A stretch of DNA of 64,000 bases, taken from contig NZ_BAWJ01000010.1 in the NCBI RefSeq assembly GCF_000586475.1, positions 1 to 64,000 of the forward strand, given 5' to 3'. The DNA comes from Psychrobacter sp. JCM 18903 (GTDB lineage: Bacteria > Pseudomonadota > Gammaproteobacteria > Pseudomonadales > Moraxellaceae). The notes beneath the pieces are model-generated. The model had not been told where the DNA came from, did no database searches, and was given only the letters and a program-made list of their open reading frames with translations. The position numbers and the translations under genes were made by a program. Shown piece by piece: positions 1 through 10,115 of the stretch (positions are counted from its first letter, which is position 1; each line of letters starts with the position of its first letter).

Positions 1-66
1 CTTAGCTTGGTAATCTAAGTAATAAGTTGGTTAACTTACTGCTTAGCTTCCTTTGCTGTGGGGCGT

Positions 67-94
67 ATTATATAGATTCTGACAGGGGTGTCAA
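67..94 (-). promoter_or_regulatory. Consensus sigma70 promoter firing leftwards out of the window
   Basis: On the minus strand a perfect -35 TTGACA (89-94) is separated by 16 bp from a perfect -10 TATAAT (67-72). Nothing to the left inside the window is coding, so the transcript must leave the window within about 60 bp. A full double-consensus promoter like this is typical of rRNA or tRNA operons; that target is inference only. Confidence 0.7.
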
Positions 95-653
95 CCGCTT
101 TATCAGAGGTTTTTAGGTTTATTTGAGAAGACTTTTAATAATGCATAGTTTTCAATGGGTTAGAGGTAGTGGTTGTTTAATTCGCTTAAATAATGACTCA
201 GCTTTAAACAGTATCTATCGATATTCATTAATTGTCATCTATAGCGTTGCCATTAAGAACTTACTTTAAGCTAAAACTTTGAGGCTCTATACTGACTTTT
301 TGGCATATTTATCTGCTTATCAATAATTGTCTTCGCTATGTCCCTAGCTAACTATGATTTACACTTCTTGATATTCGTATAGATAGCATCTATATATAGA
401 AGCCGACCTAATCCCTTACTATCTAGTGTTGATACACAGTTTTTGCTATAATAGCTGACTTTATAATATTACTTAATGGCATTTCTTATTGACCTTGATT
501 GTTCAACGGTTGATTGTTTGAAATTTTGCCTTTAAGTGATATCTATCTCTTATAACATATCATAGCAGTTGGATATAATTGACGCAGTCTTGCGGTTATA
601 TGATTGATGGTTGCAATCATCACTGCCAACGGACGCAAAAAGGTGAATAGATT
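95..653 (+). other. Non-coding region upstream of thrS with an extended -10 promoter
   Basis: No gene is visible in this AT-rich stretch. A TGCTATAAT extended -10 element lies at 444-452, with no convincing -35 at correct spacing. If used, it gives the thrS mRNA a leader of roughly 195 nt, long enough for translational control as known for thrS in enterics. The ribosome binding site AAGGTG (about 639-644) lies 9 nt before the thrS ATG. Confidence 0.45.
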
Positions 654-2584
654 ATGGTAGCGATTACTTTACCCGATGGTAGCGTAAAAAACTTCGAAGG
701 TAGTACCACCGTCATGGAAGTGGCACAAAGCATTGGTGCAGGATTGGCTAAAGCGACGGTCGCCGGACGCTAGATGGTCATCTGGTTGATGCGCACGACC
801 CTATCGCTCATGATGCTAAGGTTGAAATCGTGACACCAAAAGATGATGACGGTGTCGATATCATTCGCCATTCTTGTGCTCACCTATTAGGTCATGCGGT
901 TAAGCAGTTATATCCTGATGTAAAAATGGTGATTGGTCCCGTTATCGATGATGGTTTTTATTATGACATTTATAGCGAAACGCCGTTTACACCAGAGCAT
1001 ATGGCAGCCATTGAAAAACGCATGATGGAACTCATCAAGCAAGATTATGACGTTATCAAAAAAATAACGCCACGCGATGAAGTCATCAAAATCTTTGAAG
1101 AACGTGGTGAAGACTATAAGCTTAAGCTGATTAATGATATGCCAGGCGAAGAAGCGTTTGGCTTATATCATCATCAAGAATATGTCGATATGTGCCGTGG
1201 TCCACACGTGCCGAACACCAGATTTTTGAAAGTATTCAAACTGACCAAAATGTCTGGTGCATATTGGCGCGGTGATGCCAAGAACGAGCAACTGCAACGT
1301 ATCTATGGTACAGCATGGGCGGATAAAAAAGATTTAAAAGCCTATATTCAGCGTATCGAAGAAGCCGAAAAACGTGACCATCGTAAAATTGGTAAAGCGT
1401 TAAATCTGTTCCATATGCAAGAGCAAGCACCGGTATGGTGTTTTGGCATGCGAATGGTTGGACGATATATCAAGTACTTGAGCAGTATATGCGTAAAGTA
1501 CAGCATGATAATGGCTATGAAGAAATTAAAACGCCACAAATCGTTGATCGTAGCCTGTGGGAGCGTTCGGGACATTGGGGCAACTATGCTACCAATATGT
1601 TCACGACTGCCAGCGAAAATCGTGATTATGCGGTAAAACCAATGAACTGCCCGTGCCACGTGCAAGTCTTTAACCAAGGCTTGAAATCTTACCGTGATTT
1701 GCCATTACGTATGGCAGAGTTTGGCTCATGCCATCGAAACGAGCCATCAGGTTCACTACATGGTTTGATGCGTGTACGCGGCTTTACCCAAGATGATGCT
1801 CATATCTTCTGCACACAGTCGCAAATCCAGCAAGAAGTCGCTGACTTTATTAAGCTAACCCTTGCCGTTTATGAAGACTTTGGTTTTGACAATATCATTA
1901 TGAAACTCTCGACTCGCCCTGAAAAACGGGTTGGTAGTGATGAGTCTTGGGATTTTGCCGAAAAAGCTTTGGCCGATGCATTAGATAGTTCAGGTCTTGA
2001 TTGGGCTTATCTACCAGGTGAAGGTGCATTCTATGGTCCGAAGATTGAATTTAGTTTAAAAGATTCTTTAGGTCGCGTCTGGCAGTGCGGTACGATTCAG
2101 GTTGACCCAAACATGCCTGAACGCCTTGACGCAGAATTCGTCAATGAGCAAAACGAGCGCGAAGTACCTATTATGTTGCACCGTGCATCTTAGGTTCATT
2201 CGAGCGCTTCATCGGTATATTGATTGAAAACTATGCTGGTTGGATGCCCGTTTGCTAGCGCCGCAACAAGTGGTGGTGATGAATATCACTGATAAACAGG
2301 CAGATGCTTGTGAAAATGTGGTCAGCGAACTCAAAAAGTCAGGTTTGCGAGCTATTAGTGACTTGCGTAACGAAAAGATTGGATTTAAGATACGAGAGAA
2401 AACATTAGAACGCGTTCCCTATATGCTAGTATTAGGGGATAAAGAAGTCGAATCGGGCAGTGTCAATGTCCGTACTCGTGAAGGTGAAAACCTTGGCGTG
2501 ATGAGTGTTCCAGAATTTATTACATTAGTACAGACCGCTGTCAGCGACAAAGGCCGACAGACCCCAAAAACAGATGAGGAGTAA
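654..2584 (+). CDS. thrS: Threonyl-tRNA synthetase (reading frame broken by four 1-base contractions)
   Basis: Charges tRNA-Thr with threonine in the cytoplasm. The order of domains is typical: TGS domain from ATG 654, the SAD editing domain with [10 protein letters not shown] and the Cys-containing YVDMCRGPH motif, the class II catalytic core with [17 protein letters not shown] and [19 protein letters not shown], and a C-terminal anticodon-binding domain from about 2260. The frame breaks after 770 (CC to C), at 1432-1433 (GGG to GG), at 2187 (AA to A) and at 2254 (GG to G). Adding one base at each restores a continuous synthetase of about 644 residues. The gene is essential, so these are probably sequencing errors. 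The start has a good Shine-Dalgarno, and infC follows directly. Confidence 0.93.
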
Positions 2585-2589
2585 TACCT

Positions 2590-3111
2590 ATTAAACAGTC
2601 AAACCGTTTGAACATCAACGAAGATATCACAGCCAAAGAAGTCCGTCTCGTTAAAGAAGACGGCGAACAGATGGGCGTGGTCGATATCGAAACCGCGATG
2701 AAAGCGGCACGTGAAGACAGTCTAGATTTGGTCGAATTGGTTCCTGAAGCCAAACCGCCAGTATGCAAAATCATGGATTATAAGCATTTCCTCTATGATC
2801 AAAAGCAAAAGGCGAAAGAAGCTAAAAAGAACCAAAAGCAAACTCAGCTAAAAGAGATGAAGCTGCGTCCTAGTACTGAAGAAGCTGATTATCAGGTTAA
2901 ACTGAAAAAAATCGTCAGCTTTTTGGAAGACCAAGACAAAGTTAAAATCAGTATTCGCTTTCGTGGCCGTGAAATGGCGCACCAAGAGATTGGTCGCAAG
3001 CAGCTAGATCGTATTATCGAAGATACTGCTGAGATTGCTAACGTTGAGCAATATCCTAAGATGGAAGGTCGTCAGATGGGTATGCTGCTTGGGCCAACTA
3101 AGAAAAAGTAA
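2590..3111 (+). CDS. infC: Translation initiation factor IF-3 with an AUU start codon
   Basis: IF-3 binds the 30S subunit, checks the start codon and prevents premature 50S joining. The N-domain ([15 protein letters not shown]), the linker around [16 protein letters not shown], and the C-domain with [12 protein letters not shown] and [15 protein letters not shown] are all present at normal family length (about 173 residues). No ATG or GTG fits the N-terminus. An ATT at 2590 follows GAGGAG (2576-2581) by 8 nt and starts the conserved N-terminus ([10 protein letters not shown]). An internal TTG at 2608 lacks an SD. AUU starts are a hallmark of infC and allow IF-3 to repress its own translation. 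The gene starts 5 nt after thrS. rpmI-rplT, which usually follow infC in gammaproteobacteria, are absent; a terminator comes next. Confidence 0.93.
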   Translation: MKQSNRLNINEDITAKEVRLVKEDGEQMGVVDIETAMKAAREDSLDLVELVPEAKPPVCKIMDYKHFLYDQKQKAKEAKKNQKQTQLKEMKLRPSTEEADYQVKLKKIVSFLEDQDKVKISIRFRGREMAHQEIGRKQLDRIIEDTAEIANVEQYPKMEGRQMGMLLGPTKKK

Positions 3112-3157
3112 TCTGTTTATTAGATGGCTGTTAGTCAATATAGATATGTATAACCTT

Positions 3158-3193
3158 AACCATCAATATACTGCGGGATATTGATGGTTTTTT
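3158..3193 (+). terminator. Rho-independent terminator of thrS-infC
   Basis: A 12-bp stem (AACCATCAATAT paired with ATATTGATGGTT) with a short loop is followed by a T run. It lies 46 bp after the infC stop. Confidence 0.85.
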
Positions 3194-3440
3194 ATTGTGT
3201 ACATAGATACATAGATACATATCTCTTTTAAATATGTTTAGTCAGATATAATTGGCTGACTCTATTTTACAAAACCTACCTTCTCAACCATTTGATTACG
3301 AGGTAATCTAAAGGTCTGTTTTATATTTGCTAATCAGCATTTATTAAAAATTTCTAGTAAGTGTATAAAAATAACGTATATCACGACCATCAGAGTCGTT
3401 GACAAAAACACTACTTTTATCCAATATTGAAGGAAATTTC

Positions 3441-4685
3441 ATGCAAGAATTGACCCCACCAGAAAATGCAACGACGCCAAGTATTTCTCTAACCGCGCCT
3501 GAACCTGTGAGAGAAATACAAAAAAGCGAAGCAGATCAAATGGTCAAATTGGATGACAGCCAAATCCCCGAGCTTGATGCCAAGGTCGATGCCTTTGTTG
3601 ATCATGTGATTAACAATTCTGTACACAGCGCTGAATTTCAGCAAAATGTGCAATCGATTCACAATCTCGGCACCAAAGAGATTCGTGAATCAGCCCAAGT
3701 GTCTAATCGTATGCTTGATTTACCCGCCAAAAGTCTCAATGACAGCTTGTTTGATAATTCCCCTATCGCCAAGTCATTGACTGAGTTGCGCGGCATCGTC
3801 GAAGATTTAGATCCCAGTAAAAAAGAGCTGACCAGCTCGCGTAAGTTATTCGGTCTCATCCCATTTGGCAATAAAGTACAGGATTACTTCCGTCAATACG
3901 AATCTGCACAGTCGCATATTAATGCGGTTGTTACCAGTCTATATAATGGTAAGGATGAGCTGCTCAAAGACAATGCGATGATTGAGCAAGAAAAAGTCAA
4001 TATGTGGGAGCTGATGCAATCCATACGCCAATACGTTTATGTCGGCAAAAAGATTGATGAGCAGTTAGAACAAAAGGTTTATGCGATAGAAGCGACCGAT
4101 CCCGAAAAAGCACGCATTATTAAAGAAGAGATGTTGTTTTATGTGCGTCAAAAAAACACCGACTTTTTAACTCAGTTAGCCGTGAACGTGCAAGGCTATT
4201 TAGCGCTCGATACCATTCGCCGCAATAACTTAGAATTGATAAAAGGCGTTGATCGAGCCACCACAACCACCGTATCTGCACTACGGACAGCGGTCGTGGT
4301 TGCACAAGCAATGACCAATCAAAAACTGGTACTTGATCAAATTACTGCTTTAAATAAAACCACCAGTAGCTTAATTGAATCGACCTCAGCGATGCTAAAA
4401 CGTCAGTCAGGTGAAATCCATGAGCAAGCGACCAGTAGCAGCATTGAGCTTGATAAATTGCAAAACGCCTTCAATAACGTCTATGATACGATGGATATGA
4501 TTAGCAATTATAAAATTGAAGCGCTAGAGAACATGAAACAGACGGTCAATACTTTGACTACTGAAGTCGATAAGGCTCAGAAATACTTGGATAAGTCTAA
4601 TCAAACAACAGTACTAGAAGTGTCGAAAGAGATAGACAGTAAGAAGATAACCAATAGATCAAGTACAGTCGATATCGACATTTGA
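3441..4685 (+). CDS. TelA-family toxic anion resistance protein
   Basis: The roughly 414-residue protein matches the TelA/KlaA family (PF05816), linked in several bacteria to tellurite and envelope-stress tolerance; its biochemical role is not known. Visible features are a proline-rich N-terminus (TPPENATTPS), the family core around RKLFGLIPFGNKVQDYFRQYESAQ and the helical coiled-coil body (LTQLAVNVQGYLALDTIRRNN, TVSALRTAVVVAQAM). The chosen ATG at 3441 follows AAGGA by 6 nt and gives the start MQELTPP; an upstream in-frame TTG at 3399 has no SD. It stands alone between a terminator and rnr, without ter genes or a YceG partner. Family call is secure; function is not. Confidence 0.85.
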   Translation: MQELTPPENATTPSISLTAPEPVREIQKSEADQMVKLDDSQIPELDAKVDAFVDHVINNSVHSAEFQQNVQSIHNLGTKEIRESAQVSNRMLDLPAKSLNDSLFDNSPIAKSLTELRGIVEDLDPSKKELTSSRKLFGLIPFGNKVQDYFRQYESAQSHINAVVTSLYNGKDELLKDNAMIEQEKVNMWELMQSIRQYVYVGKKIDEQLEQKVYAIEATDPEKARIIKEEMLFYVRQKNTDFLTQLAVNVQGYLALDTIRRNNLELIKGVDRATTTTVSALRTAVVVAQAMTNQKLVLDQITALNKTTSSLIESTSAMLKRQSGEIHEQATSSSIELDKLQNAFNNVYDTMDMISNYKIEALENMKQTVNTLTTEVDKAQKYLDKSNQTTVLEVSKEIDSKKITNRSSTVDIDI

Positions 4686-4827
4686 TTTGTTTTTAATAGT
4701 TGTTGCCTATTACAGGTGGCCACTTCCTGCTACCAAATACACTTAAGACAATTGACGCAAGATATTGCAACGTCGTTCGTGTTAAGATAGCCATTATTAA
4801 TAATTTTAAAAATAGATACGGTAATTT

Positions 4828-7120
4828 ATGAGTTGGAACGATCCAAACGCCTCAAGTGAGGCAAAAAGATATGACAATCCTATCCCTAGTCGCGAACTGA
4901 TACTCAGTACGATTAATGAGCATGGTGAAGTCACGCATCAACAATTGGCAAAAGCTTTAATATTGATGACCCAGACCAGTTTGACGCTTTAGGCAATCGC
5001 CTAAAAGCCATGGCACGCGATGGACAAGTAAACCGCGACGGTCGTCCTTATCGCTATCGCACGGTGACCAAGCAAGATGTCGTCAGAGGTACAGTGTCTG
5101 CACATCCTAAAGGCTTTGGCTTTGTATTATTAAGCGATATGCCAGATTTGTTTTTGCATGAAAAGCAAATGCGCTGGGTTTTCAACGGTGATACCGTAGA
5201 TGCAGTCGGTACATCGACAGACAATCGTGGGCGCATAGAAGGACGTATCGTCGATGTCGTTGAACGTCGCCAAAACAACTTCATTGGTACATTAGCGCGT
5301 GATGAAGATGGCTACTGTGTCGAGCTTGGTAGTCCAAATAATCACCAGCCGATTACCGTCACTGAAGAAAATGTACAAGCGATGAATGCCAAGCAAGGAT
5401 CTCCTGTTAAGGTTGATGTTATTGATTGGCCAAATCAGCATGAATTTGCAACGGGTAAAATCACCGAAGTACTGTCTGATGACAATGATCGCGAACTGAT
5501 TATCGAAACCACCTTACTCAATTATGACATCCCATCAGATTTTAGCGAAGCAGCACTGAAGCAAGCCAACGATTATCAAGAGCCGACTGAAAAAGATTTA
5601 AAAGGTCGTACAGATTTGCGTGATTTGCCGCTGGTGACTATCGACGGTGAAGATGCACGTGATTTTGATGATGCCGTATTTGCCGAAAAACGCTCTGGTG
5701 GCAACTATCGTGTCTTAGTGGCGATTGCTGATGTCAGTTATTACGTTACACCAAACTCGCCACTTGATAAAGATGCCTACGAGCGCGGTACGTCCGTATA
5801 TTTCCCGCATCGCGTGATTCCAATGTTGCCAGAAGTACTCTCTAATGGTCTGTGCTCACTAAATCCTGACCGTGATCGTCTTTGTATGGTCGCTGATATC
5901 AAAATATCGCGGGCAGGCAAAGTGACTGGTTATGAGTTCTACCCTGCTGTCATGCACTCACAAGCACGCTTAACCTATAATCAAGTGAATGCTTATCTTG
6001 AGAATCCAGAAGATAAGAGCGTACCTACCTCTCTCACGGGTAATAAAGACGTCAAAAAATCTGTCGATACCTTACATCAATTGTATGAGCTACTGCTGAA
6101 AAAGCGTGAAGAGCGCCATGCAATGGAGTTTGAGACGGTTGAGACTACATTAAGTTTAATGAGAAAGGTGGTATCGAAGCAATCCTACCGCGTACTCGCG
6201 GTGATGCTCAAAAACTCATTGAAGAATGTATGCTGCTGGCCAATACTTGTGCAGCGAACTTTGCACTCAAGCATGAGCTTCCTGTCTTATATCGTAACCA
6301 TGACAAACCTGATGGCGAAAAATCAATGCGTATTCACGAATACGCAAAGAATTTTGGTTTAAGCTTCCCAGAAGAAAATCCAACGCAAGCCGATTATCAG
6401 CGCATTATTGAAGCCACTAAAGACAGACCCGATGCGATTAGTATCCACAGCATGCTGTTGCGCTCAATGATGCAAGCAAACTATGCACCTGACAATATCG
6501 GTCACTTTGGGCTAGCTTATGACGAATATAGCCACTTCACCTCGCCGATTCGTCGTTACCCTGATTTGATGCTGCATCGTGCCATCAAAGCAAAAGTGAC
6601 CAATACCCAGCAGCCAGTGATGGACTTTTCTCTCGAAGCGGCTGGCACGCAAACCTCAGATACTGAGCGCCGTGCCGAAAAAGCCTCGCGCTATGTAGAG
6701 TCTTGGCTCAAGTGTCACTATATGAAAGATCATGTTGGTGAAGAGTTCGAAGGTGTGGTCACTACAGTCACAAGCTTCGGTTTGTTTGTTACCTTGACTG
6801 ACTTATATATCGATGGTTTGGTTCACATCTCTAATGTCGGTGATGACTTCTTTGTTTACGATGAGCAGCAACAACAGCTGATCGGTAAAGACAAAGGGAC
6901 ATTGTTCGGACTGGGCGATCGCGTTAAAGTGAAAGTTGCTGGCGTCAATATGGATCTGCTACAAATTGACTTTGATTTAAAAGCCAAATTGCAATCTAGT
7001 GAAATGAATCAAACGAAGAGCGCGCCTTCTAAGAAAAGCACTGAGAAGAAAAGTACTGATAGAAGAAGTCCCGCTAAAAAGACTGGCAGCCGTAGTAAAG
7101 GCGCAAGTAAGAAAAGCTAG
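4828..7120 (+). CDS. rnr: Ribonuclease R (frame broken by two 1-base contractions)
   Basis: A processive 3'-5' exoribonuclease that degrades structured RNA and helps trans-translation; RNase R is important for cold growth in psychrotrophs (family knowledge). In order: N-terminal winged helix, cold-shock domains (KGFGFVLLSDMPDLFLHEKQM), the RNB catalytic domain with the Asp-rich TIDGEDARDFDDAVFAE and PHRVIPMLPEVLSNGLCSL, the HFTSPIRRYPDL motif, an S1 domain (EFEGVVTTVTSFGLFV) and a Lys/Ser-rich tail. The frame breaks at 4959-4960 (AAA to AA, after LAKAL) and at 6155-6157 (TTTT to TTT, at ETTLSFNEKGG). With both bases restored the protein is about 764 residues. The ATG at 4828 opens the family N-terminus. 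Confidence 0.92.
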
Positions 7121-7143
7121 TGTTAGCAAACACTTTAAATAAT

Positions 7144-7174
7144 AAAAAGGCCAACGTCATCGTTGGCCTTTTTT
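7144..7174 (+). terminator. Rho-independent terminator of rnr (bidirectional)
   Basis: A perfect GGCCAACG/CGTTGGCC stem with a TCAT loop is flanked by A5 and T6 runs, so it can work on both strands. It lies between the convergent rnr and the minus-strand gene ending at 7208. Confidence 0.9.
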
Positions 7175-7207
7175 GTGCGTGGTATTTTATAACGACTATT
7201 TAAATCA

Positions 7208-7510
7208 TTATTGCGCATTACTCATCTGGTCTAGACGTTCCTTCTCTGCTTCCTGGGCCTGATCTATTTTCGCGGTAGCATTATCGAGAATGGCTTTAGG
7301 CTGTTTGCCAAGTGGCTGGCTCGCGACATCTACTAAGCCACTTTCTACATCATCAGTATTTGGTAACGTTGTATCGGGAGATTGCTCAGATCCTGCATCA
7401 CTTATGACTACTTCTCTATCTTTCTCACGTTGATTGCCATTAATGAGGTTGAAACCTAGTAACGCAACCATGCCCACTAGGGCGAATATAATCAAGTGTT
7501 TCATTTGCAT
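7208..7510 (-). CDS. Small membrane-anchored hypothetical protein
   Basis: A 100-residue protein with one N-terminal hydrophobic segment (HLIIFALVGMVALLGFNLI), followed by an acidic, low-complexity, probably periplasmic tail rich in Asp, Ser, Thr and Gln, ending in a short charged helix (KIDQAQEAEKERLDQM). There is no recognisable enzyme motif. It lies 83 bp downstream of the MscS-type gene on the same strand, so the two may be co-transcribed. It could be a small accessory subunit or envelope anchor; this is only a guess. The start is the first ATG; a second ATG two codons later is possible. Confidence 0.6.
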   Translation of the reverse strand: MQMKHLIIFALVGMVALLGFNLINGNQREKDREVVISDAGSEQSPDTTLPNTDDVESGLVDVASQPLGKQPKAILDNATAKIDQAQEAEKERLDQMSNAQ

Positions 7511-7593
7511 AAAAAATGTCTCGTATTTGAATGATAATCAGATATACATTTCGTTGCATTTTTTATGCCTAGTTTTTGGCAGGTTTTTGCAAA

Positions 7594-9231
7594 TTATTCT
7601 TGCGGGCTATTATTATTCAGTAAATCAGTCTCGTCAGAGTTTTCTGCAATTTCCTGTTCAACTTTTTCCATGAGTTTGTCGTCAGGACGAGCGTTAAGCA
7701 CCTCATCAGCATTGCGACCTTGTAAAATCAATTTGGCACGAGCCTTTGCTTGTTTTTTGTCCTTATCATCAACGCTATTATCTTTATTCTGGTTTTTATC
7801 AGTCACTTTGGGCGTGTTCGTTGTAATCGTCATGTCTGACTTAGCACTATCAGTGTTAGCCTGCATATGCTCAAACGCTTTTTCTAAGTTACTATTAAAA
7901 CGCAAACGATAAATCGGTTCAGGCAAGCTAAAGCCTTCGTTTTCTAACGCATGCTTGGTCTCACGAATGGCAATACTGCGTGCTTTTGAGAAGTCCGTGT
8001 CTGATTGATCCACCCAAATTTGAAATTCCAAAATGATATTAGAGTCGCCAACATTGGTAATGACAGCCACTGCTTTTGGTTCATCTAAAACGAATGCTAA
8101 TGTATGTATCGCATCCAGTCCGACCTTGATAGCCGCTAATGGATCATCATTGGCATCAACACCTAACTCAAAGGTAAATCGACGTTCTGGATTTTTGGTG
8201 TAATTTAAAATCGTTGCTTTAAATACTTCAGCATTGGGAATGCGCAACTGGTTGCCATCTAAAGTCATCAGAATAGTCGCACGTGAGGTTAGCCGTACTA
8301 CGATCCCCTCTTGATTATTAATCCAAATATGATCACGTGCGCGAAATGGTTGGCGAATACTGAGCATGAGCGAGGCAATGTAATTCTCAATAGTGTCTTT
8401 GACCGCAAAACCAACAGCAATACCGATAACGCCTGCACCGCCAAGCAAAGTGCCTAAGATGGTTTCGGCGCCTATCAAACTCAGCGCAAGAATCAAACCG
8501 AAAATAATAAAAATGACTTTAACGGTTTGTGACAGCAATTCGGCGACAAACGGATTGGGCGTGAGCCGTTGCCACATTTTTTTGCGATTAGACAGCCAAC
8601 TACCAAACCATGTCACCAATGCAAATAGGACAATGCCGACCAATAGGAGTGGCAAGGCTTTGACTAGATTTTTGGCTTGTGCTTTAAGACCTTGATAAAC
8701 GGTAGTAACATTGTCTTGAACATCAAGCGTGCGATCAATCCGATCTTCGACGGTGACCACATCTGTCAGACGGTTGGTCAAATTGATGGCTTGTTGCGCT
8801 TTTTTCTCGTTCGGCGTCTCTCCGGTTAAGGTGACAACACCTTGTGTAACGCTGACATTGACAGCCTGCAGACCTTCTATTTCAGAAAAAATACCCTGAA
8901 TACGTTGACGAATGTCATTGTCTTTTTGCGGAGTAGGAGTGGTTTCGATTTGCGCATTATTGGTGCTCTCACCACTGATTATGGGTGGTGGCGCTGGCTC
9001 AGGTATGACAACTGGAGATGCTGAAGCTTCCTCTTCTGATGTCGCATCCAGTAAAGGTTTGTCAGCTGCCGGGTTTTCTGCTGTATCTATCCCCAATGCA
9101 GTGGTTATACCAGTCACCTCTTCACCAGCCGCATACACTGGAAAGGCAAAAAGGATGCTTAGTAACAACAGCATTTGACCGCACGCTTTTATAAAATCGC
9201 GCATCGTTGAGCGGTCAAAGTCAGTGTTCAT
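7594..9231 (-). CDS. BON-domain MscS-family mechanosensitive channel
   Basis: Probably an inner-membrane channel that opens under membrane tension during osmotic downshock. The 545-residue protein has a signal or first hydrophobic segment (MLLLLSILFAFPVYA), a Pro/Thr-rich linker, a BON domain (about residues 105-165, VNVSVTQGVVTLTGETPNEKK), two or three TM segments, the MscS pore helix (LLGGAGVIGIAVGFAVKDTIEN) and beta domain (FRARDHIWINNQEGIVVRLT), and a long acidic, Lys-rich C-terminal tail. Start 9231 was preferred because AAGGA lies 5-6 nt upstream; an ATG at 9267 would add 12 residues ahead of the signal peptide. BON domains bind phospholipids and are an unusual but known attachment to MscS proteins. 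Confidence 0.85.
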   Translation of the reverse strand: MNTDFDRSTMRDFIKACGQMLLLLSILFAFPVYAAGEEVTGITTALGIDTAENPAADKPLLDATSEEEASASPVVIPEPAPPPIISGESTNNAQIETTPTPQKDNDIRQRIQGIFSEIEGLQAVNVSVTQGVVTLTGETPNEKKAQQAINLTNRLTDVVTVEDRIDRTLDVQDNVTTVYQGLKAQAKNLVKALPLLLVGIVLFALVTWFGSWLSNRKKMWQRLTPNPFVAELLSQTVKVIFIIFGLILALSLIGAETILGTLLGGAGVIGIAVGFAVKDTIENYIASLMLSIRQPFRARDHIWINNQEGIVVRLTSRATILMTLDGNQLRIPNAEVFKATILNYTKNPERRFTFELGVDANDDPLAAIKVGLDAIHTLAFVLDEPKAVAVITNVGDSNIILEFQIWVDQSDTDFSKARSIAIRETKHALENEGFSLPEPIYRLRFNSNLEKAFEHMQANTDSAKSDMTITTNTPKVTDKNQNKDNSVDDKDKKQAKARAKLILQGRNADEVLNARPDDKLMEKVEQEIAENSDETDLLNNNSPQE

Positions 9232-9294
9232 AAGCATCCTTTGCTTTTTATAGATTTTCGTACTCATCTTTCTTTATTAAATGTTCAATAATCA

Positions 9295-10032
9295 TTAACT
9301 GTCTAAATAAACTTGTGCCTCGCCCAAGTTTAACGTGCCTTCATAGATTGCGCGACCAGTAATGATACCTTCAATACAATCGCCATAAGGTTTCAGCAGT
9401 TCGATATCTTTCATATTGGTCACGCCGCCTGAAGCAATCACAGGCAAGCCGCCTTCACGTGCCAAATTGACAGTTTGTTCAACGTTGACGCCTTGCATCA
9501 TGCCATCACGGTTGATATCGGTGTAGACAATCGACGATACGCCGACATCTGCAAAGCGCTTTGCAAGCTCGGTCGCCTTGGTATCGGTCACATTTGCCCA
9601 ACCATGGGTTGCTACCATACCGTCTTTAGCATCGATACCTACAATGATATGACCCGGAAATTCGCGGCAAGCTTCTGCGACAAACTCCGGATCTTCGACC
9701 GCTTTTGTACCAATGATGATATAAGTCAAACCAGCCGTAATATATTGCTCAATGGTGTTCATGTTGCGCACACCGCCGCCCAACTGAATAGGCAGATTCG
9801 GGTAAGCTTTAGTAATATCATTCACCACTTGTCTATGAACGGGTACGCCGTCAAATGCCCCATTCAAATCAACCAAATGTAGTCGACGTGCACCTTCCTC
9901 TACCCAGCGTGCCGCCATGGCCACTGGATCATTAGAAAAAACCGTATCATCCTCCATACGGCCTTGTTTTAAGCGGACACATTTACCATCTTTTAAATCA
10001 ATAGCCGGGATAATGACAGGCACAGCACACAT
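9295..10032 (-). CDS. hisA: Phosphoribosylformimino-5-aminoimidazole carboxamide ribotide isomerase
   Basis: Isomerises ProFAR to PRFAR in histidine synthesis. The 245-residue TIM barrel shows the N-terminal [15 protein letters not shown] with catalytic Asp, the phosphate-binding QLGGGVRN and [10 protein letters not shown] loops, and the second catalytic Asp in YTDINRDGM. Length is normal. The ATG at 10032 is preceded by GGA 7-10 nt upstream; an upstream in-frame ATG at 10113 would add a hydrophobic, atypical extension. hisF does not flank it, and hisH-hisB lie 22 kb away, so histidine genes are dispersed here. Confidence 0.95.
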   Translation of the reverse strand: MCAVPVIIPAIDLKDGKCVRLKQGRMEDDTVFSNDPVAMAARWVEEGARRLHLVDLNGAFDGVPVHRQVVNDITKAYPNLPIQLGGGVRNMNTIEQYITAGLTYIIIGTKAVEDPEFVAEACREFPGHIIVGIDAKDGMVATHGWANVTDTKATELAKRFADVGVSSIVYTDINRDGMMQGVNVEQTVNLAREGGLPVIASGGVTNMKDIELLKPYGDCIEGIITGRAIYEGTLNLGEAQVYLDS

Positions 10033-10091
10033 ATAGCATTCCTTATAAAGCACAACAATAAATATATTTAGAAAAGTAAATTCAAAAATCA

Positions 10092-10115
10092 GGGTGTATT
10101 GAACGTTCAACACCC
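10092..10115. other. Strong hairpin upstream of hisA
   Basis: GGGTG and TTGAACGTTCAA and CACCC form a stem with a 2-nt bulge around a perfect TTGAACGTTCAA palindrome. On the minus strand it is followed by ATTTTTG, so it may be a weak terminator of a transcript coming from the gene-free region to its right, or a leader structure of hisA. Confidence 0.45.

Noticed and set aside
654..2584. Programmed frameshifting or pseudogenisation of thrS and other broken genes
   Set aside because: There are four breaks in thrS alone, none with a slippery heptamer plus structure, and essential genes are affected. One-base homopolymer losses explain all cases better.
3199..3222. Short CATAGATA direct repeat after infC
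   Set aside because: Two and a half short copies in AT-rich sequence are compatible with chance.
7434..7912. Plus-strand frames across the small protein and MscS genes
   Set aside because: They are antisense shadows of well-supported minus-strand genes.
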